Shown here in pieces: positions 35,291 to 43,569 of a DNA stretch of 64,000 bases; position 1 is the stretch's first letter, and every line of letters begins with the position of its first letter. The notes under the pieces were generated by a model, which did no database searches, was not told the origin of the DNA, and saw nothing but the letters and a program-made list of their open reading frames with translations. This DNA comes from Bacteroidota bacterium (lineage in GTDB: Bacteria; Bacteroidota; Bacteroidia; Chitinophagales; Chitinophagaceae): assembly GCA_023386555.1 (NCBI GenBank), contig JAEWJK010000012.1, positions 119,486 through 183,485 of the forward strand. The letters run 5' to 3'. The position numbers and the translations under genes are program-made.

Positions 35291-37105
35291 ATGAGTAACG
35301 AAGCTGTTTTGCATTCACACGACGTACATTCTCATGATGCTCATCACGAGCACCATCATCATGAGACCTTTATATCTAAATATGTTTTTAGCCAGGATCA
35401 TAAAATGATTGCTAAACAATTCCTTATCACAGGTATGGTTTGGGCTATCATTGGTGGTTTGATGTCTGTGCTTTTCCGTTTTCAATTAGGTTATCCTGAA
35501 GCTGAGTTTCACTGGATGAAAGACCTTTTAGGAAAATGGGTGAATGATAAAGGACAGATCACGGCCGAATCTTATTATGCATTGGTAACCATCCACGGAA
35601 CGGTGCTGGTGTTCTTCGTATTGACTGCAGGACTAAGCGGAACTTTCGCTAATCTTTTGATTCCTCTTCAGGTTGGTGCAAGAGACATGGCTTCTCCTTT
35701 CATGAACATGTTGAGCTACTGGTTCTTCCTTGCTGCAAGTTTGGTGATGTTGTCTTCAATCTTCGTTGAGACAGGTCCTTTTGCAGGTGGTTGGACTGCT
35801 TATCCTCCGTTAAGTGCTTTGGCTTCGGCTCAGCCAGGATCAGGTACAGGTATGGATCTTTGGTTGATCGCAATGGCTTTGTTCGTTGTATCATCATTGC
35901 TTGGTGGTCTTAACTATATCGCTACCATCCTCAACATGCGTACTAAAGGAATGAGCATGACGAGAATGCCACTTACTATCTGGGCATTGTTCTTCACTGC
36001 CATTCTTGGTGTACTTTCTTTCCCTGTATTATTATCTGGTTTCATTCTTTTAATATTCGATAGAAACTTCGGAACGAGCTTCTATCTGTCAGACATATTC
36101 ATTGCAACTAACAACGTTGGTGCTTTACCAAATGAAGGTGGTAATGCTATTCTTTACCAACACTTATTCTGGTTCTTAGGTCACCCAGAGGTATATATCA
36201 TTATCCTTCCTGCAATGGGTATGGTGTCTGAAGTGCTTTCCATCAATTCAAGAAAGCCGATCTTCGGTTATATGGCAATGGTGGGTTCGTTGTTTGCCAT
36301 CACGGTTCTGGCCTTCCTGGTTTGGGCACACCACATGTTTGTAACGGGATTAAATCCATTCTTAGGATCGATGTTCGTGTTGCTGACTTTGTTGATCGCT
36401 GTTCCATCAGCCATCAAAGTGTTCAACTGGTTAACTACAATTTGGAGAGGTAGTGTGAGATTCACTCCGGCAATGTTATTTGCTATCGGCTTTGTAAGCT
36501 TATTCATCTCTGGTGGTTTAACCGGTATCTGGTTAGGTAACTCTGCATTGGATATTCACTTGCATGATACATATTTCGTTATCGCTCACTTCCATATTGT
36601 AATGGGTGTGGCAGGTATATTTGGAATGTATTGTGGTATTTATCATTGGTATCCTAAAATGTATGGCAGGTATATGAACAATACACTTGGGTACATTCAC
36701 TTCTGGGTAACAATGATAGGAGCTTACCTCATCTTCTGGCCAATGCACTATGAAGGTTTGGCAGGTATGCCACGTCGTTACTACGATTACAGCCAATGGG
36801 AAAGTTTCAAACAGTTCGTTGAATTGAACAGGTTCATCAGTACTGTTGCAATGATCGTATTCGCTGTACAGTTATTATTCTTATTTAATTTCTTCTATTC
36901 GATCTGGAAAGGAAGAAGAGTAAGATCACAGAATCCATGGGGTGCAACCACACTTGAGTGGACTACTCCAATCAATCCTGGTCATGGTAACTGGGTTGGT
37001 GAAATTCCTGAAGTACATCGTTGGGCGTACGATTACGGTAAGGATGGACAGGATTTCATTCAGCAGACAACTCCGGTTGGTGCTAATGAGAACAATCATC
37101 ACTAA
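35291..37105 (+). CDS. coxA: cytochrome c oxidase subunit I
   Basis: A 604-residue heme-copper catalytic subunit that reduces O2 to water and pumps protons. It has about 12 TM helices. Visible ligands: a heme a His in VTIHGTVLVFF, Cu-B His and cross-linked Tyr in WFLGHPEVYI, Cu-B His pair VWAHHMFVTG, and heme a3/a His in HDTYFVIAHFHIVMG. The N-terminal ~30 residues are His-rich (HSHDVHSHDAHHEHHHH), possibly a metal-buffering tail. An inverted repeat and a terminator follow the stop, so the act-cox message may end here in part. Confidence 0.97.
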   Translation: MSNEAVLHSHDVHSHDAHHEHHHHETFISKYVFSQDHKMIAKQFLITGMVWAIIGGLMSVLFRFQLGYPEAEFHWMKDLLGKWVNDKGQITAESYYALVTIHGTVLVFFVLTAGLSGTFANLLIPLQVGARDMASPFMNMLSYWFFLAASLVMLSSIFVETGPFAGGWTAYPPLSALASAQPGSGTGMDLWLIAMALFVVSSLLGGLNYIATILNMRTKGMSMTRMPLTIWALFFTAILGVLSFPVLLSGFILLIFDRNFGTSFYLSDIFIATNNVGALPNEGGNAILYQHLFWFLGHPEVYIIILPAMGMVSEVLSINSRKPIFGYMAMVGSLFAITVLAFLVWAHHMFVTGLNPFLGSMFVLLTLLIAVPSAIKVFNWLTTIWRGSVRFTPAMLFAIGFVSLFISGGLTGIWLGNSALDIHLHDTYFVIAHFHIVMGVAGIFGMYCGIYHWYPKMYGRYMNNTLGYIHFWVTMIGAYLIFWPMHYEGLAGMPRRYYDYSQWESFKQFVELNRFISTVAMIVFAVQLLFLFNFFYSIWKGRRVRSQNPWGATTLEWTTPINPGHGNWVGEIPEVHRWAYDYGKDGQDFIQQTTPVGANENNHH

Positions 37106-37111
37106 GACTTC

Positions 37112-37145
37112 AAGGTTGTCAACCTTTTAGAAGGTTGACAACCTT
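37112..37145. repeat. perfect 15-bp inverted repeat after coxA
   Basis: AAGGTTGTCAACCTT (37112-37126), TTAG, then its exact reverse complement (37131-37145). Each arm is itself nearly palindromic. It lies 6 bp after the coxA stop, has no T-run, and may stabilise the 3' end of the message. Confidence 0.75.
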
Positions 37146-37156
37146 TCATATACAAA

Positions 37157-37186
37157 ATGCCCTGTTCAGTCAGGGCATTGGTTTTA
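37157..37186 (+). terminator. hairpin terminator between coxA and ctaB
   Basis: ATGCCCTG-TTCAGT-CAGGGCAT, an 8-bp stem, is followed by TGGTTTT. The T-run is broken, so partial read-through into ctaB is likely. Confidence 0.6.
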
Positions 37187-37205
37187 AAAACGAGCAGGGA
37201 AGAAA

Positions 37206-38168
37206 ATGAGTTTGATGGCTAAAGCAGATCTACAGGAAACAACTACATATGATCTTTCACTGAAAGCGAAAGTGAAGGATTATATGTTACTCACTAAGTT
37301 CACACTGAGCTTTACTGTTGTATTCTCTTGTGTGATTTGTTATCTGCTTGCTCCAACTGTAGTAGAGTTTGACTGGAAGATGATCGGTATTCTTTTTTTA
37401 GCCGGCATGCTGGTAACAGGAAGTGCCAATGCAATCAACCAGGCTGTTGAAAAAGATACAGATGCTCAGATGAAACGCACAGGTAAAAGGCCTGTTGCTG
37501 CCGGAAGAATGACACAAACGGAAGCTTACACTTTTGCTTTGATCGCAGGATTGGTTGGTGTAGCAATGATGTGGTATTTCTTCAACTTTAATGCAGCACT
37601 GATCTCTTTGTTTAGTTTGTTCCTGTATGCATACATCTATACACCATTAAAAAAGGTGAATAGCATAGCAGTTTTGGTTGGAGCTTTTCCTGGTGCTTTG
37701 CCTTGCTTGATCGGATGGGTGGCAGGAACAGATGTAGTGAACCCTTTTGCTACTGTTACATTACAGAATGGAACAGAAATATCGAACATGGCTGGATGGA
37801 GTTTGTTCGGGATACAATTTCTCTGGCAGTTTCCTCATTTCTGGGCAATTGCCTGGGTAGCACACCAGGATTATAGTAGGGTTGGATTTAAGTTGCTGCC
37901 ATCTGAAAAAGGGCCAACTAAATTTACTGCGTTACAAGCGATCATGTATTCAGTGTTGATGATACCGGTTGGATTGCTTCCATACTATTATGGATTGACA
38001 GGTGAGTTGAGTATGTGGATCGTACTGTTTGCAAATATTTTCATGATCGTTCAGGCAGTAAGACTATATAGCGAGATGAGTGTAAAGGCAGCAAGAAGAG
38101 TAATGTTCAGCAGTTATATTTATTTACCGATTGTGTTATTGGCTTTGTTGGCTGATAAAATAAGGTGA
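37206..38168 (+). CDS. ctaB: protoheme IX farnesyltransferase (heme O synthase)
   Basis: A 320-residue UbiA-family prenyltransferase that converts heme B to heme O, the precursor of heme A for the neighbouring oxidase. The first Asp-rich motif is NAINQAVEKDTDAQMKRTGKRP (~residues 78-99), and the second loop is AHQDYSRVGFKLLPSEKG. About eight or nine TM helices are present. The start could also be M4 (37215). The context between coxA and coxC fits. No heme A synthase gene is seen in this window. Confidence 0.95.
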   Translation: MSLMAKADLQETTTYDLSLKAKVKDYMLLTKFTLSFTVVFSCVICYLLAPTVVEFDWKMIGILFLAGMLVTGSANAINQAVEKDTDAQMKRTGKRPVAAGRMTQTEAYTFALIAGLVGVAMMWYFFNFNAALISLFSLFLYAYIYTPLKKVNSIAVLVGAFPGALPCLIGWVAGTDVVNPFATVTLQNGTEISNMAGWSLFGIQFLWQFPHFWAIAWVAHQDYSRVGFKLLPSEKGPTKFTALQAIMYSVLMIPVGLLPYYYGLTGELSMWIVLFANIFMIVQAVRLYSEMSVKAARRVMFSSYIYLPIVLLALLADKIR

Positions 38169-38184
38169 TTAGAGTTCGGAACGC

Positions 38185-38242
38185 TGAAGTGAGTGACACA
38201 ACAGACGACGAGTTAAGATTTGAAGTTGATAAAATAAAATAG
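38185..38242. repeat. dispersed repeat between ctaB and coxC
   Basis: GAAGTGAGTGACACAACAG followed by GATTTGAAGTTGATAAAATAAAATAG is similar to the actB-actC spacer at 29858-29910. Confidence 0.55.
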
Positions 38243-38249
38243 AAAAGTG

Positions 38250-38825
38250 ATGATGGCAACAGTGACTTCTCCAGAGAGAAAAAGATTACATCCACACAAG
38301 TTTACGATGTGGGTAGCCTTAGCAAGTATCGTAATGATGTTTGCAGGATTAACGAGTGCTTATATTGTAAAGAAGGCAAATGCTAACTGGCTTGAATTCA
38401 GATTGCCGGATGTGTTCTGGTACTCAACTGTTGTAATAGTTATCAGCAGTGTAACCATGCATTTGGCGGTAAAATCTTTCAAGGCAAGAGAAATGAGTCG
38501 TTACAGATCATTGATCAGCATCACTACAATACTGGGTATCTTGTTTGTAGTATTACAATTAATCGGATTTCAGCAAATAGAAGCTGGTGGTGTTCCGTTG
38601 TTCGGAATTGATAGCAACCCTTCTGCTTCGTTCATTGGAATCATCGGTGGATTGCATGGATTACACATGTTAGGTGGAGTAATTGCACTTGTGGTTATCT
38701 TTTTAAGAGCGTATATTGGAACAAGAAAAGTATATAGCAGTACAGGTTTAGAGATAGCAGCTACTTACTGGCATTTTGTAGATGCACTCTGGATTTACCT
38801 GTTCATATTTTTTAACTGGATATAA
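38250..38825 (+). CDS. cytochrome c oxidase subunit III (first paralogue)
   Basis: A ~191-residue heme-copper oxidase subunit III with five TM helices. It begins TSPERKRLHPHKFTMWVALASIVMMFAGLTSAYIV. The family signature is in helices 4-5 (GLHGLHMLGGVIALVV and AATYWHFVDALWIYLFIFF). The ATG at 38250 is chosen (another ATG at 38253; a GTG at 38247 is also in frame). It is followed by a second, distinct subunit III, a common tandem in Bacteroidota; both lack a metal site and are structural. Confidence 0.93.
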   Translation: MMATVTSPERKRLHPHKFTMWVALASIVMMFAGLTSAYIVKKANANWLEFRLPDVFWYSTVVIVISSVTMHLAVKSFKAREMSRYRSLISITTILGILFVVLQLIGFQQIEAGGVPLFGIDSNPSASFIGIIGGLHGLHMLGGVIALVVIFLRAYIGTRKVYSSTGLEIAATYWHFVDALWIYLFIFFNWI

Positions 38826-38865
38826 CAGACAGATATAGAAGCAGAAAAAGCAAATATTTTCTGCG

Positions 38866-38893
38866 TTGATTTAAAGCTTAGCTAATAAATTTG
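38866..38893 (+). promoter_or_regulatory. internal promoter before the second subunit III gene
   Basis: TTG (38866-38868), a 17-bp spacer and TAAATTTG (38886-38893) match the TTG/TAnnTTTG consensus. A small hairpin (GCAGAAAA...TTTTCTGC, 38841-38864) lies just before it. Confidence 0.45.
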
Positions 38894-38916
38894 CGAACCA
38901 AAATTTCTTAAACCAG

Positions 38917-39588
38917 ATGTCAACAACTGTAACAACAGGCACAAAATGGTGGAGTGGTGGCCGTAGTCCATTTAACGTGGAGTATGGTAAACTGATGATG
39001 TGGTATTTCTTAATGAGTGATGCCTTTACTTTCGGTGCCTTCCTAATTGCTTATGGAACCATTCGTTTTTCGGCTAATAGCTGGCCTGATCCGAATGAAG
39101 TGTTTCAATCTTTTCCGGGTTTAGGTAACGGACTTCCATTATTGTTCGTGAGCTTGATGACCTTCATTCTCATTATCAGTTCCGTAACAATGGTATTGGC
39201 AGTACATGCTGGTCACAGAGGTGATAAAGCTGGTGTTGTAAAGAATCTTATCTGGACCATTATCGGTGGTTTGGCTTTCCTGGGTTGCCAGGCTTGGGAA
39301 TGGACACATTTGTTCCATGAAAATGCATGGTGGGGAAGTAATCCTTTTTCTAACATGGACCAATCAACAGGGCATCAGAATTTTACGAACTTCTTTTTTA
39401 CCATTACAGGTTTCCATGGATTTCACGTGTTCTCCGGAGTGATTATCAATATCGTGATGCTTATCATGACCCTGAATGGTGTATTTGAAAGAAAAGGACA
39501 TTACCTGATGATTGAAAAGGCCGGGTTATATTGGCACTTTGTAGATCTTGTTTGGGTATTCGTATTCACGATGTTTTATCTTGTTTAA
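38917..39588 (+). CDS. cytochrome c oxidase subunit III (second paralogue)
   Basis: A 223-residue subunit III with five or six TM helices. Signatures are GKLMMWYFLMSDAFTFGAFLIAYG (N-terminal helix), ITGFHGFHVFSGVIINIVML and AGLYWHFVDLVWVFVFTMFYLV. It is longer than the preceding paralogue and has an extra loop (AWWGSNPFSNMDQSTGHQNF). It probably shares the oxidase with subunit I, with the two subunit III copies occupying different positions or serving different forms. The promoter at 38866 could give it separate expression. Confidence 0.94.
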   Translation: MSTTVTTGTKWWSGGRSPFNVEYGKLMMWYFLMSDAFTFGAFLIAYGTIRFSANSWPDPNEVFQSFPGLGNGLPLLFVSLMTFILIISSVTMVLAVHAGHRGDKAGVVKNLIWTIIGGLAFLGCQAWEWTHLFHENAWWGSNPFSNMDQSTGHQNFTNFFFTITGFHGFHVFSGVIINIVMLIMTLNGVFERKGHYLMIEKAGLYWHFVDLVWVFVFTMFYLV

Positions 39589-39609
39589 TTAAAGCACAAC
39601 TAATTTAAT

Positions 39610-40053
39610 ATGGCACATACTGCTGATAATAATGCCGGGAAAAGAGAAGTCTGGAGAGTTACCATTATTCTTTCTGTATTAACGATCGTTGAACTTGCAA
39701 TCGGTTTCTGGATGATAGGAATGGAGCAAGGCTTTTTCACCTCTTTCCTGAAAGGAGTTATCATTATTTTAATGCTTGCAAAAGCTTTTTACATTGTTGC
39801 ATATTTCATGCACCTTGGACATGAGTTGAGAAACCTGATCATGACCATTGTTGTTCCTTTAGGATTATTCATCTGGTTCATCATTGCATTTTTGTATGAC
39901 GGAGCTTCTTATGGTCATTTGAAAAACACTTATGATCCTGCTTACAAAGAAAGAAGCACCCAGAAAACAAACCAGGGTTCTGATCAGGGCAAACATGGTG
40001 TGAAAGATGTTCAGCCACAACCTGCAGGAGTTCATTCCGGTGAAGGTCATTAG
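39610..40053 (+). CDS. cytochrome c oxidase subunit IV-like protein
   Basis: A 147-residue protein with three TM helices (~residues 15-38, 45-68, 80-100), the prokaryotic COX4/CtaF-type layout. YFMHLGHELRNLIMTIVVPLGLFIWFIIAFLYDG is characteristic. A hydrophilic Gln/Gly/His tail ends SGEGH. It is a structural oxidase subunit. It lies 21 bp after the subunit III gene and is followed by a strong terminator, so it is the last gene of the oxidase unit. Confidence 0.92.
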   Translation: MAHTADNNAGKREVWRVTIILSVLTIVELAIGFWMIGMEQGFFTSFLKGVIIILMLAKAFYIVAYFMHLGHELRNLIMTIVVPLGLFIWFIIAFLYDGASYGHLKNTYDPAYKERSTQKTNQGSDQGKHGVKDVQPQPAGVHSGEGH

Positions 40054-40079
40054 TAATAATTTATAATGAGTTTTATACG

Positions 40080-40112
40080 ATCGTCCCGGTAACTTTGCCG
40101 GGACGATTTTTT
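40080..40112 (+). terminator. strong Rho-independent terminator at the end of the oxidase unit
   Basis: ATCGTCCCGG and CCGGGACGAT pair perfectly over 10 bp, followed by TTTTTT. Sco-gene translation starts 13 bp after position 40107. Confidence 0.92.
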
Positions 40113-40119
40113 ATATACC

Positions 40120-40947
40120 ATGAACAAGAAAGCGCTGATAGGAATTTTGATCGCCGTAATGATACCTGTAGCAGGTTATCTTATTGTAAAGTACACCAGT
40201 GAAAGAGCTGTGGTAATGCCAAAAAAGTATTATGCCGATGATGTGATTGAAGGAGTGGAAAATGGAAAGAGATTTTCAGATACTGTATGGCACAGGGTAG
40301 AGAATTTCAGGTTAGTTAACCAGCTAGGGGATACAGTTGAATTGTATGATCTGCAGAATAAAATTGTGATAGCAGACTTTTTCTTTACAAGATGTCCTTC
40401 TATTTGCCCGGTAATGACGAAGAATATGCAGAAACTGCAGGCATCTTTTGCCAAGCATAAAAGCGGAAGGAAAGTTATTGATTCATCTATTGTTCACTTT
40501 TTATCTTTCTCAGTTGATCCGGAAAGAGATTCTGTAAAAGTATTGAAAGAGTATGCTGATAAGTTTAAAGTGAATCATGATAACTGGTGGTTCTTAACAG
40601 GAGAAAAAAAGCATATCTATGATTTTGCTTTAAATGAAATGAAACTGGGTTTGGTTGATGGTGAAGGAGTTGATACATCATTCATTCATTCACCCCGTTT
40701 TGTGTTAATGGATAAGAATTTTTTGGTAAGAGGTTATTATGATGGATTAGATACAACATCAATCTCACATCTTGCAAGGGATATTGGTTTATTGATGCTG
40801 GAGAAAGATGAGAAAGTAAAAAGCACATTGTTTACAAAGATCATCAGTCTTTCGTGGTTATGGTTGATTGTTGTATTTCTCATTATCATATTTGTGTTGT
40901 ACATGAGAAAGCGAAGAATAGAAACTGAGAAACCGAATAAAATTTAA
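40120..40947 (+). CDS. SCO1/SenC family copper chaperone
   Basis: A 275-residue thioredoxin-fold protein that delivers copper to the Cu-A site of CoxB. An N-terminal TM anchor (residues ~5-23) precedes a periplasmic domain with CPSICP (~residues 91-96, the Cys-x3-Cys pair) and the conserved His in FIHSPRFVLMD. A second TM helix near the C-terminus (~245-266, WLWLIVVFLIIIFVLYMRKRR) is additional to the usual single anchor. It is followed 3 bp later by a DUF420 gene, so the two form an assembly-factor unit. Confidence 0.93.
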   Translation: MNKKALIGILIAVMIPVAGYLIVKYTSERAVVMPKKYYADDVIEGVENGKRFSDTVWHRVENFRLVNQLGDTVELYDLQNKIVIADFFFTRCPSICPVMTKNMQKLQASFAKHKSGRKVIDSSIVHFLSFSVDPERDSVKVLKEYADKFKVNHDNWWFLTGEKKHIYDFALNEMKLGLVDGEGVDTSFIHSPRFVLMDKNFLVRGYYDGLDTTSISHLARDIGLLMLEKDEKVKSTLFTKIISLSWLWLIVVFLIIIFVLYMRKRRIETEKPNKI

Positions 40948-40950
40948 TGT

Positions 40951-41496
40951 ATGTTACCCCCCTCCATTAAGAAAAATGATAAGCTGGCAAAAACCCTTAT
41001 CTGGATATTTTCATTCGTTGTTTTTGCTGTGGTAGTGAGCCTTGGAAGAATGCCAAAGATGGATGTAGATTTTGGGTTCGATATTCATTTGTTTGCGGCC
41101 ATTAATGCCATAACAAATACACTTGTTGCCATTATGCTCATTGCAGCCTATGTTGCTGTACGAAAAAAGAAATACCTGCAACATAAAAAGTTCATGTTTG
41201 CTGCGATATATCTTTCTATTCTTTTTCTGCTCTCATACATAGCGCATCACTTGTTTGCAGGTGAAACAAAATTTGGTGGAGAAGGAGCCATCAGGTATGT
41301 GTATTATTTCATTTTGATAACACATATCATCTTAGCTGCTGTGATCTTACCTTTTATTTTATTTTCTGCTTATCGTGGCTTAACCGGTGAATATGAGAAA
41401 CATAAAAAACTCTCGAGATACACCTGGCCTTTATGGTTGTATGTAGCTATATCAGGACCTGTTGTATATTTAATGATCAGTCCGTATTATGAATAA
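40951..41496 (+). CDS. DUF420 family membrane protein (probable oxidase assembly factor)
   Basis: A 181-residue integral membrane protein with five TM helices. Conserved-looking His residues are at DIHLFAAINAITNT, LQHKKFM, YIAHHLFAGETKFGG and ITHIILA, the DUF420 pattern. DUF420/CtaM-like proteins are associated with heme-copper oxidase maturation; that role is family-level, not shown here. It starts 3 bp after the sco gene and overlaps the next gene by 8 bp, so translation is probably coupled. Confidence 0.9.
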   Translation: MLPPSIKKNDKLAKTLIWIFSFVVFAVVVSLGRMPKMDVDFGFDIHLFAAINAITNTLVAIMLIAAYVAVRKKKYLQHKKFMFAAIYLSILFLLSYIAHHLFAGETKFGGEGAIRYVYYFILITHIILAAVILPFILFSAYRGLTGEYEKHKKLSRYTWPLWLYVAISGPVVYLMISPYYE

Positions 41497-41959
41497 TGCA
41501 CCTAAAACATCTGCTTATACAACATTGCTGATAATATACATAGGAATGCTTAGTGGAACTATAGCATTTACTTTTATCAGCTATTTTATTCTTGCTGAAC
41601 CTGAGCCATTATTCTTTAAAGAATCACACCGAGATATTCTTTTAGTGGCTTTGGTGGTTGCAACAATATGTATGTCTGTATCTGGTTTTTTATGGAAGAA
41701 GGATATTCAATTAATCCAATCATTGAATACATTGGAGGAAAAATTTGCAAAGTATCGATCAGCAATGATCAAACGTTTGGCGCTGATGGAAGGATCAGCA
41801 TTTTTTGCATTGATCTGTTATTATCTCACCAGTAATATCAGGCTCCTTGTAGTTGCTTTGATTATAATAGTTGGATTTATATTTCTATGGCCAGGTTTGA
41901 GTCGTGTTGCAAGAGATATCGGCGAAAGTGAAGAAGCCATTAAGAACTTACAAGCCTAA
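41489..41959 (+). CDS. four-helix membrane protein, unknown
   Basis: A 156-residue protein with four predicted TM helices (residues ~12-32, 48-66, 102-118, 122-142). A cytosolic charged turn after helix 2 (WKKDIQLIQSLNTLEEKFAKYRSAMIKR) could be an amphipathic helix. It begins 8 bp inside the DUF420 gene and ends 12 bp into a convergent gene. I do not recognise a family. Context suggests a membrane role in oxidase assembly, which is inference only. Confidence 0.8.
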   Translation: MNNAPKTSAYTTLLIIYIGMLSGTIAFTFISYFILAEPEPLFFKESHRDILLVALVVATICMSVSGFLWKKDIQLIQSLNTLEEKFAKYRSAMIKRLALMEGSAFFALICYYLTSNIRLLVVALIIIVGFIFLWPGLSRVARDIGESEEAIKNLQA

Positions 41960-42337
41960 TTCTGTCATCGGATCCCAGAACAATTTTTTGAAATCAACTA
42001 TCACATCATTTTTTACTTTGATCTTTTCTTTTTCTAACAACTCCTGCATTGTAGTTGGTGTAGCAAAATGCATTTTACCTGATAACATTCCATTCCTGTT
42101 TACCACACGTTGGGCTGGCACTTTAGGTTTTGCATGATGGGCAGCATTCATAGCCCAGCCAACCATTCTTGCACTCATTTTTGTACCGAGATAATTGGCA
42201 ATAGCACCATAAGAAGTAACCCTTCCTTTTGGAATGAGACGAACAACTTCCCAAACATCATTAAAGAAGCCAAGTTCTTCAGTTGATTTTTTAGGTGCTG
42301 CTTTTTTAGGCTTAGTTGCTTTTGTTGTTTGCTTCAT
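41948..42337 (-). CDS. alkyltransferase-like (ATL) DNA-binding protein
   Basis: A 129-residue homologue of O6-methylguanine-DNA methyltransferase. The helix-turn-helix and Arg-finger region is present (VVRLIPKGRVTSYGAIANYLGTKMSARMVGWAMNAA), but the active-site PCHRV is PAQRVVNRNG: Cys to Ala and His to Gln. Without the alkyl-accepting Cys it cannot repair by itself, and ATL proteins are known to bind O6-alkylguanine and hand it to nucleotide excision repair. A lysine-rich N-terminus (MKQTTKATKPKKAAPKKS) is unusual. It overlaps the DUF5522 gene by 26 bp. Confidence 0.88.
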   Translation of the reverse strand: MKQTTKATKPKKAAPKKSTEELGFFNDVWEVVRLIPKGRVTSYGAIANYLGTKMSARMVGWAMNAAHHAKPKVPAQRVVNRNGMLSGKMHFATPTTMQELLEKEKIKVKNDVIVDFKKLFWDPMTELGL

Positions 42338-42521
42338 CTTCTCTTTTCTTTAGAAGCATTGTTCGTTTTGGTTCCGGAACATTCTTATAATCGAAAGGAC
42401 AATTCTTACATCCGTTACCACAACAATAGCCCCTGTTTAAAAGGTAATCTGATGTAAAGACCACTAATCCATCAGCATTGTAATAAAATTCATCTCCGTC
42501 ATCTGGTAATTTCCTGCTCAC
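42312..42521 (-). CDS. DUF5522-type small cysteine-cluster protein
   Basis: A 69-residue protein with the cluster CCGNGCKNCPFDY (~residues 33-45), matching the short DUF5522-type proteins that probably bind a metal or Fe-S cluster. The rest is charged (KNVPEPKRTMLLKKRED). It overlaps trmB by 23 bp and the ATL gene by 26 bp, so all three are translated from one message. No biochemical function is established for this family. Confidence 0.85.
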   Translation of the reverse strand: MSRKLPDDGDEFYYNADGLVVFTSDYLLNRGYCCGNGCKNCPFDYKNVPEPKRTMLLKKREDEANNKSN

Positions 42522-43206
42522 TAATCAATGTTTTAAGTAATTCATCTTTGACTGTAGACAGTTCTTTGTCTAATTTAAATTTCAGGTAATGCACTTTATT
42601 ACTTTGAGCGATATCAAGACTCTCGTAATGTGTTTTTATTTCTAATTCTTTCGATCTGTCAGTTACCGAGTAAACATCATCATGATCTTGTAATATTGTA
42701 AGATCATAAGTGTTGATCACCAACTTTGTGAAATTATAAAGTGAAGGACTGTCAGTCTTTAAATTCACAGCACCATCCTTCTGTAAAAAATGCTGGTACA
42801 TTCTCAGGAACTTCGGATGTGTTAATCGCTTTTTTGCTTTACCAGTTCTTAGTTGTGGATCAGGAAATGTGATCCATATCTCAGTCACTTCATCCTTCCA
42901 AAAATAATCATTGATCTTATCTATTTGTGTTCGAAGAAATGCAACGTTCAATAGCCCTTTATCCAATGAATTTTTTGCACCTCTCCATATCCTGTTACCC
43001 TTAATATCTACGCCAATGAAATTTTTATCGGGATACATTTCTCCTAATCCAACTGCATATTCACCTTTACCACAAGCTAATTCAAGTACTATCGGATTAT
43101 CGTTCTTAAAAAACGAATTCCATTTTCCTTTTATGTCGTTTGGATATTCCAATACATTCGGAAAGGATTTGATCTGCTCGAATCGTATTAATTTTTTATG
43201 ACCCAT
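42499..43206 (-). CDS. trmB: tRNA (guanine-N7-)-methyltransferase
   Basis: A SAM-dependent methyltransferase for G46 of tRNA, about 235 residues from the ATG at 43206 (an upstream ATG at 43230 is also open). The SAM motif is LELACGKGEYAVGLG (residues ~48-62), followed by IGVDIKGNRIWRGA. The catalytic/tRNA-binding motif is ITFPDPQLRTGKAKKRLTHPKFL, and C-terminal residues NLKTDSPSLY match the family. It leads the overlapping leftward group trmB, DUF5522, ATL. A 42-bp gap separates it from the preceding membrane-protein gene, so it may belong to the same operon. Confidence 0.94.
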   Translation of the reverse strand: MGHKKLIRFEQIKSFPNVLEYPNDIKGKWNSFFKNDNPIVLELACGKGEYAVGLGEMYPDKNFIGVDIKGNRIWRGAKNSLDKGLLNVAFLRTQIDKINDYFWKDEVTEIWITFPDPQLRTGKAKKRLTHPKFLRMYQHFLQKDGAVNLKTDSPSLYNFTKLVINTYDLTILQDHDDVYSVTDRSKELEIKTHYESLDIAQSNKVHYLKFKLDKELSTVKDELLKTLISEQEITR

Positions 43207-43248
43207 TACCGCAAAGATAAACAGCAGCAACTGATCAAATAGAATCGA

Positions 43249-43569
43249 TCACATTAATGTTAATACAATCCAGAGAAGTATAATGGCATTAACGAGGATG
43301 AGACCCATGGTGAGATTTCGGAACGAACGGCTGAAAGATAGTTTTCTTGCCATACCATAACACATCATTGATATGGAAACAAAAGCTGCAGTAATAATAA
43401 GTATTACTGTAGCATCTTGTAGGAAAGCAGGAAGGTTGGCAGAAAAATCCTGTATAGCTTTTCTCAGATCATTTGAAGCTACCAATGTAAACCAATAAAC
43501 AATTAGTGTAAGTATTGATAGTTGAATCAGTAAACCACTGATGAAATATGTGATCCTTCTTTGTTTCAT
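43249..43569 (-). CDS. small three-helix membrane protein, unknown
   Basis: A 106-residue protein with three TM helices (~residues 9-30, 50-70, 83-104) and no soluble domain. Its start overlaps the transporter stop by 4 bp (ATGA), so translation is coupled to the AI-2E-type transporter gene. I do not recognise a family. It could be an accessory subunit of the transporter, but that is context only. Confidence 0.75.
   Translation of the reverse strand: MKQRRITYFISGLLIQLSILTLIVYWFTLVASNDLRKAIQDFSANLPAFLQDATVILIITAAFVSISMMCYGMARKLSFSRSFRNLTMGLILVNAIILLWIVLTLM

Noticed and set aside
35291..35360. His-rich N-terminus of CoxA as a novel metal-binding system
   Set aside because: Short His-rich tails on oxidase subunits are common in this phylum; without an associated metal gene it does not merit a separate claim.
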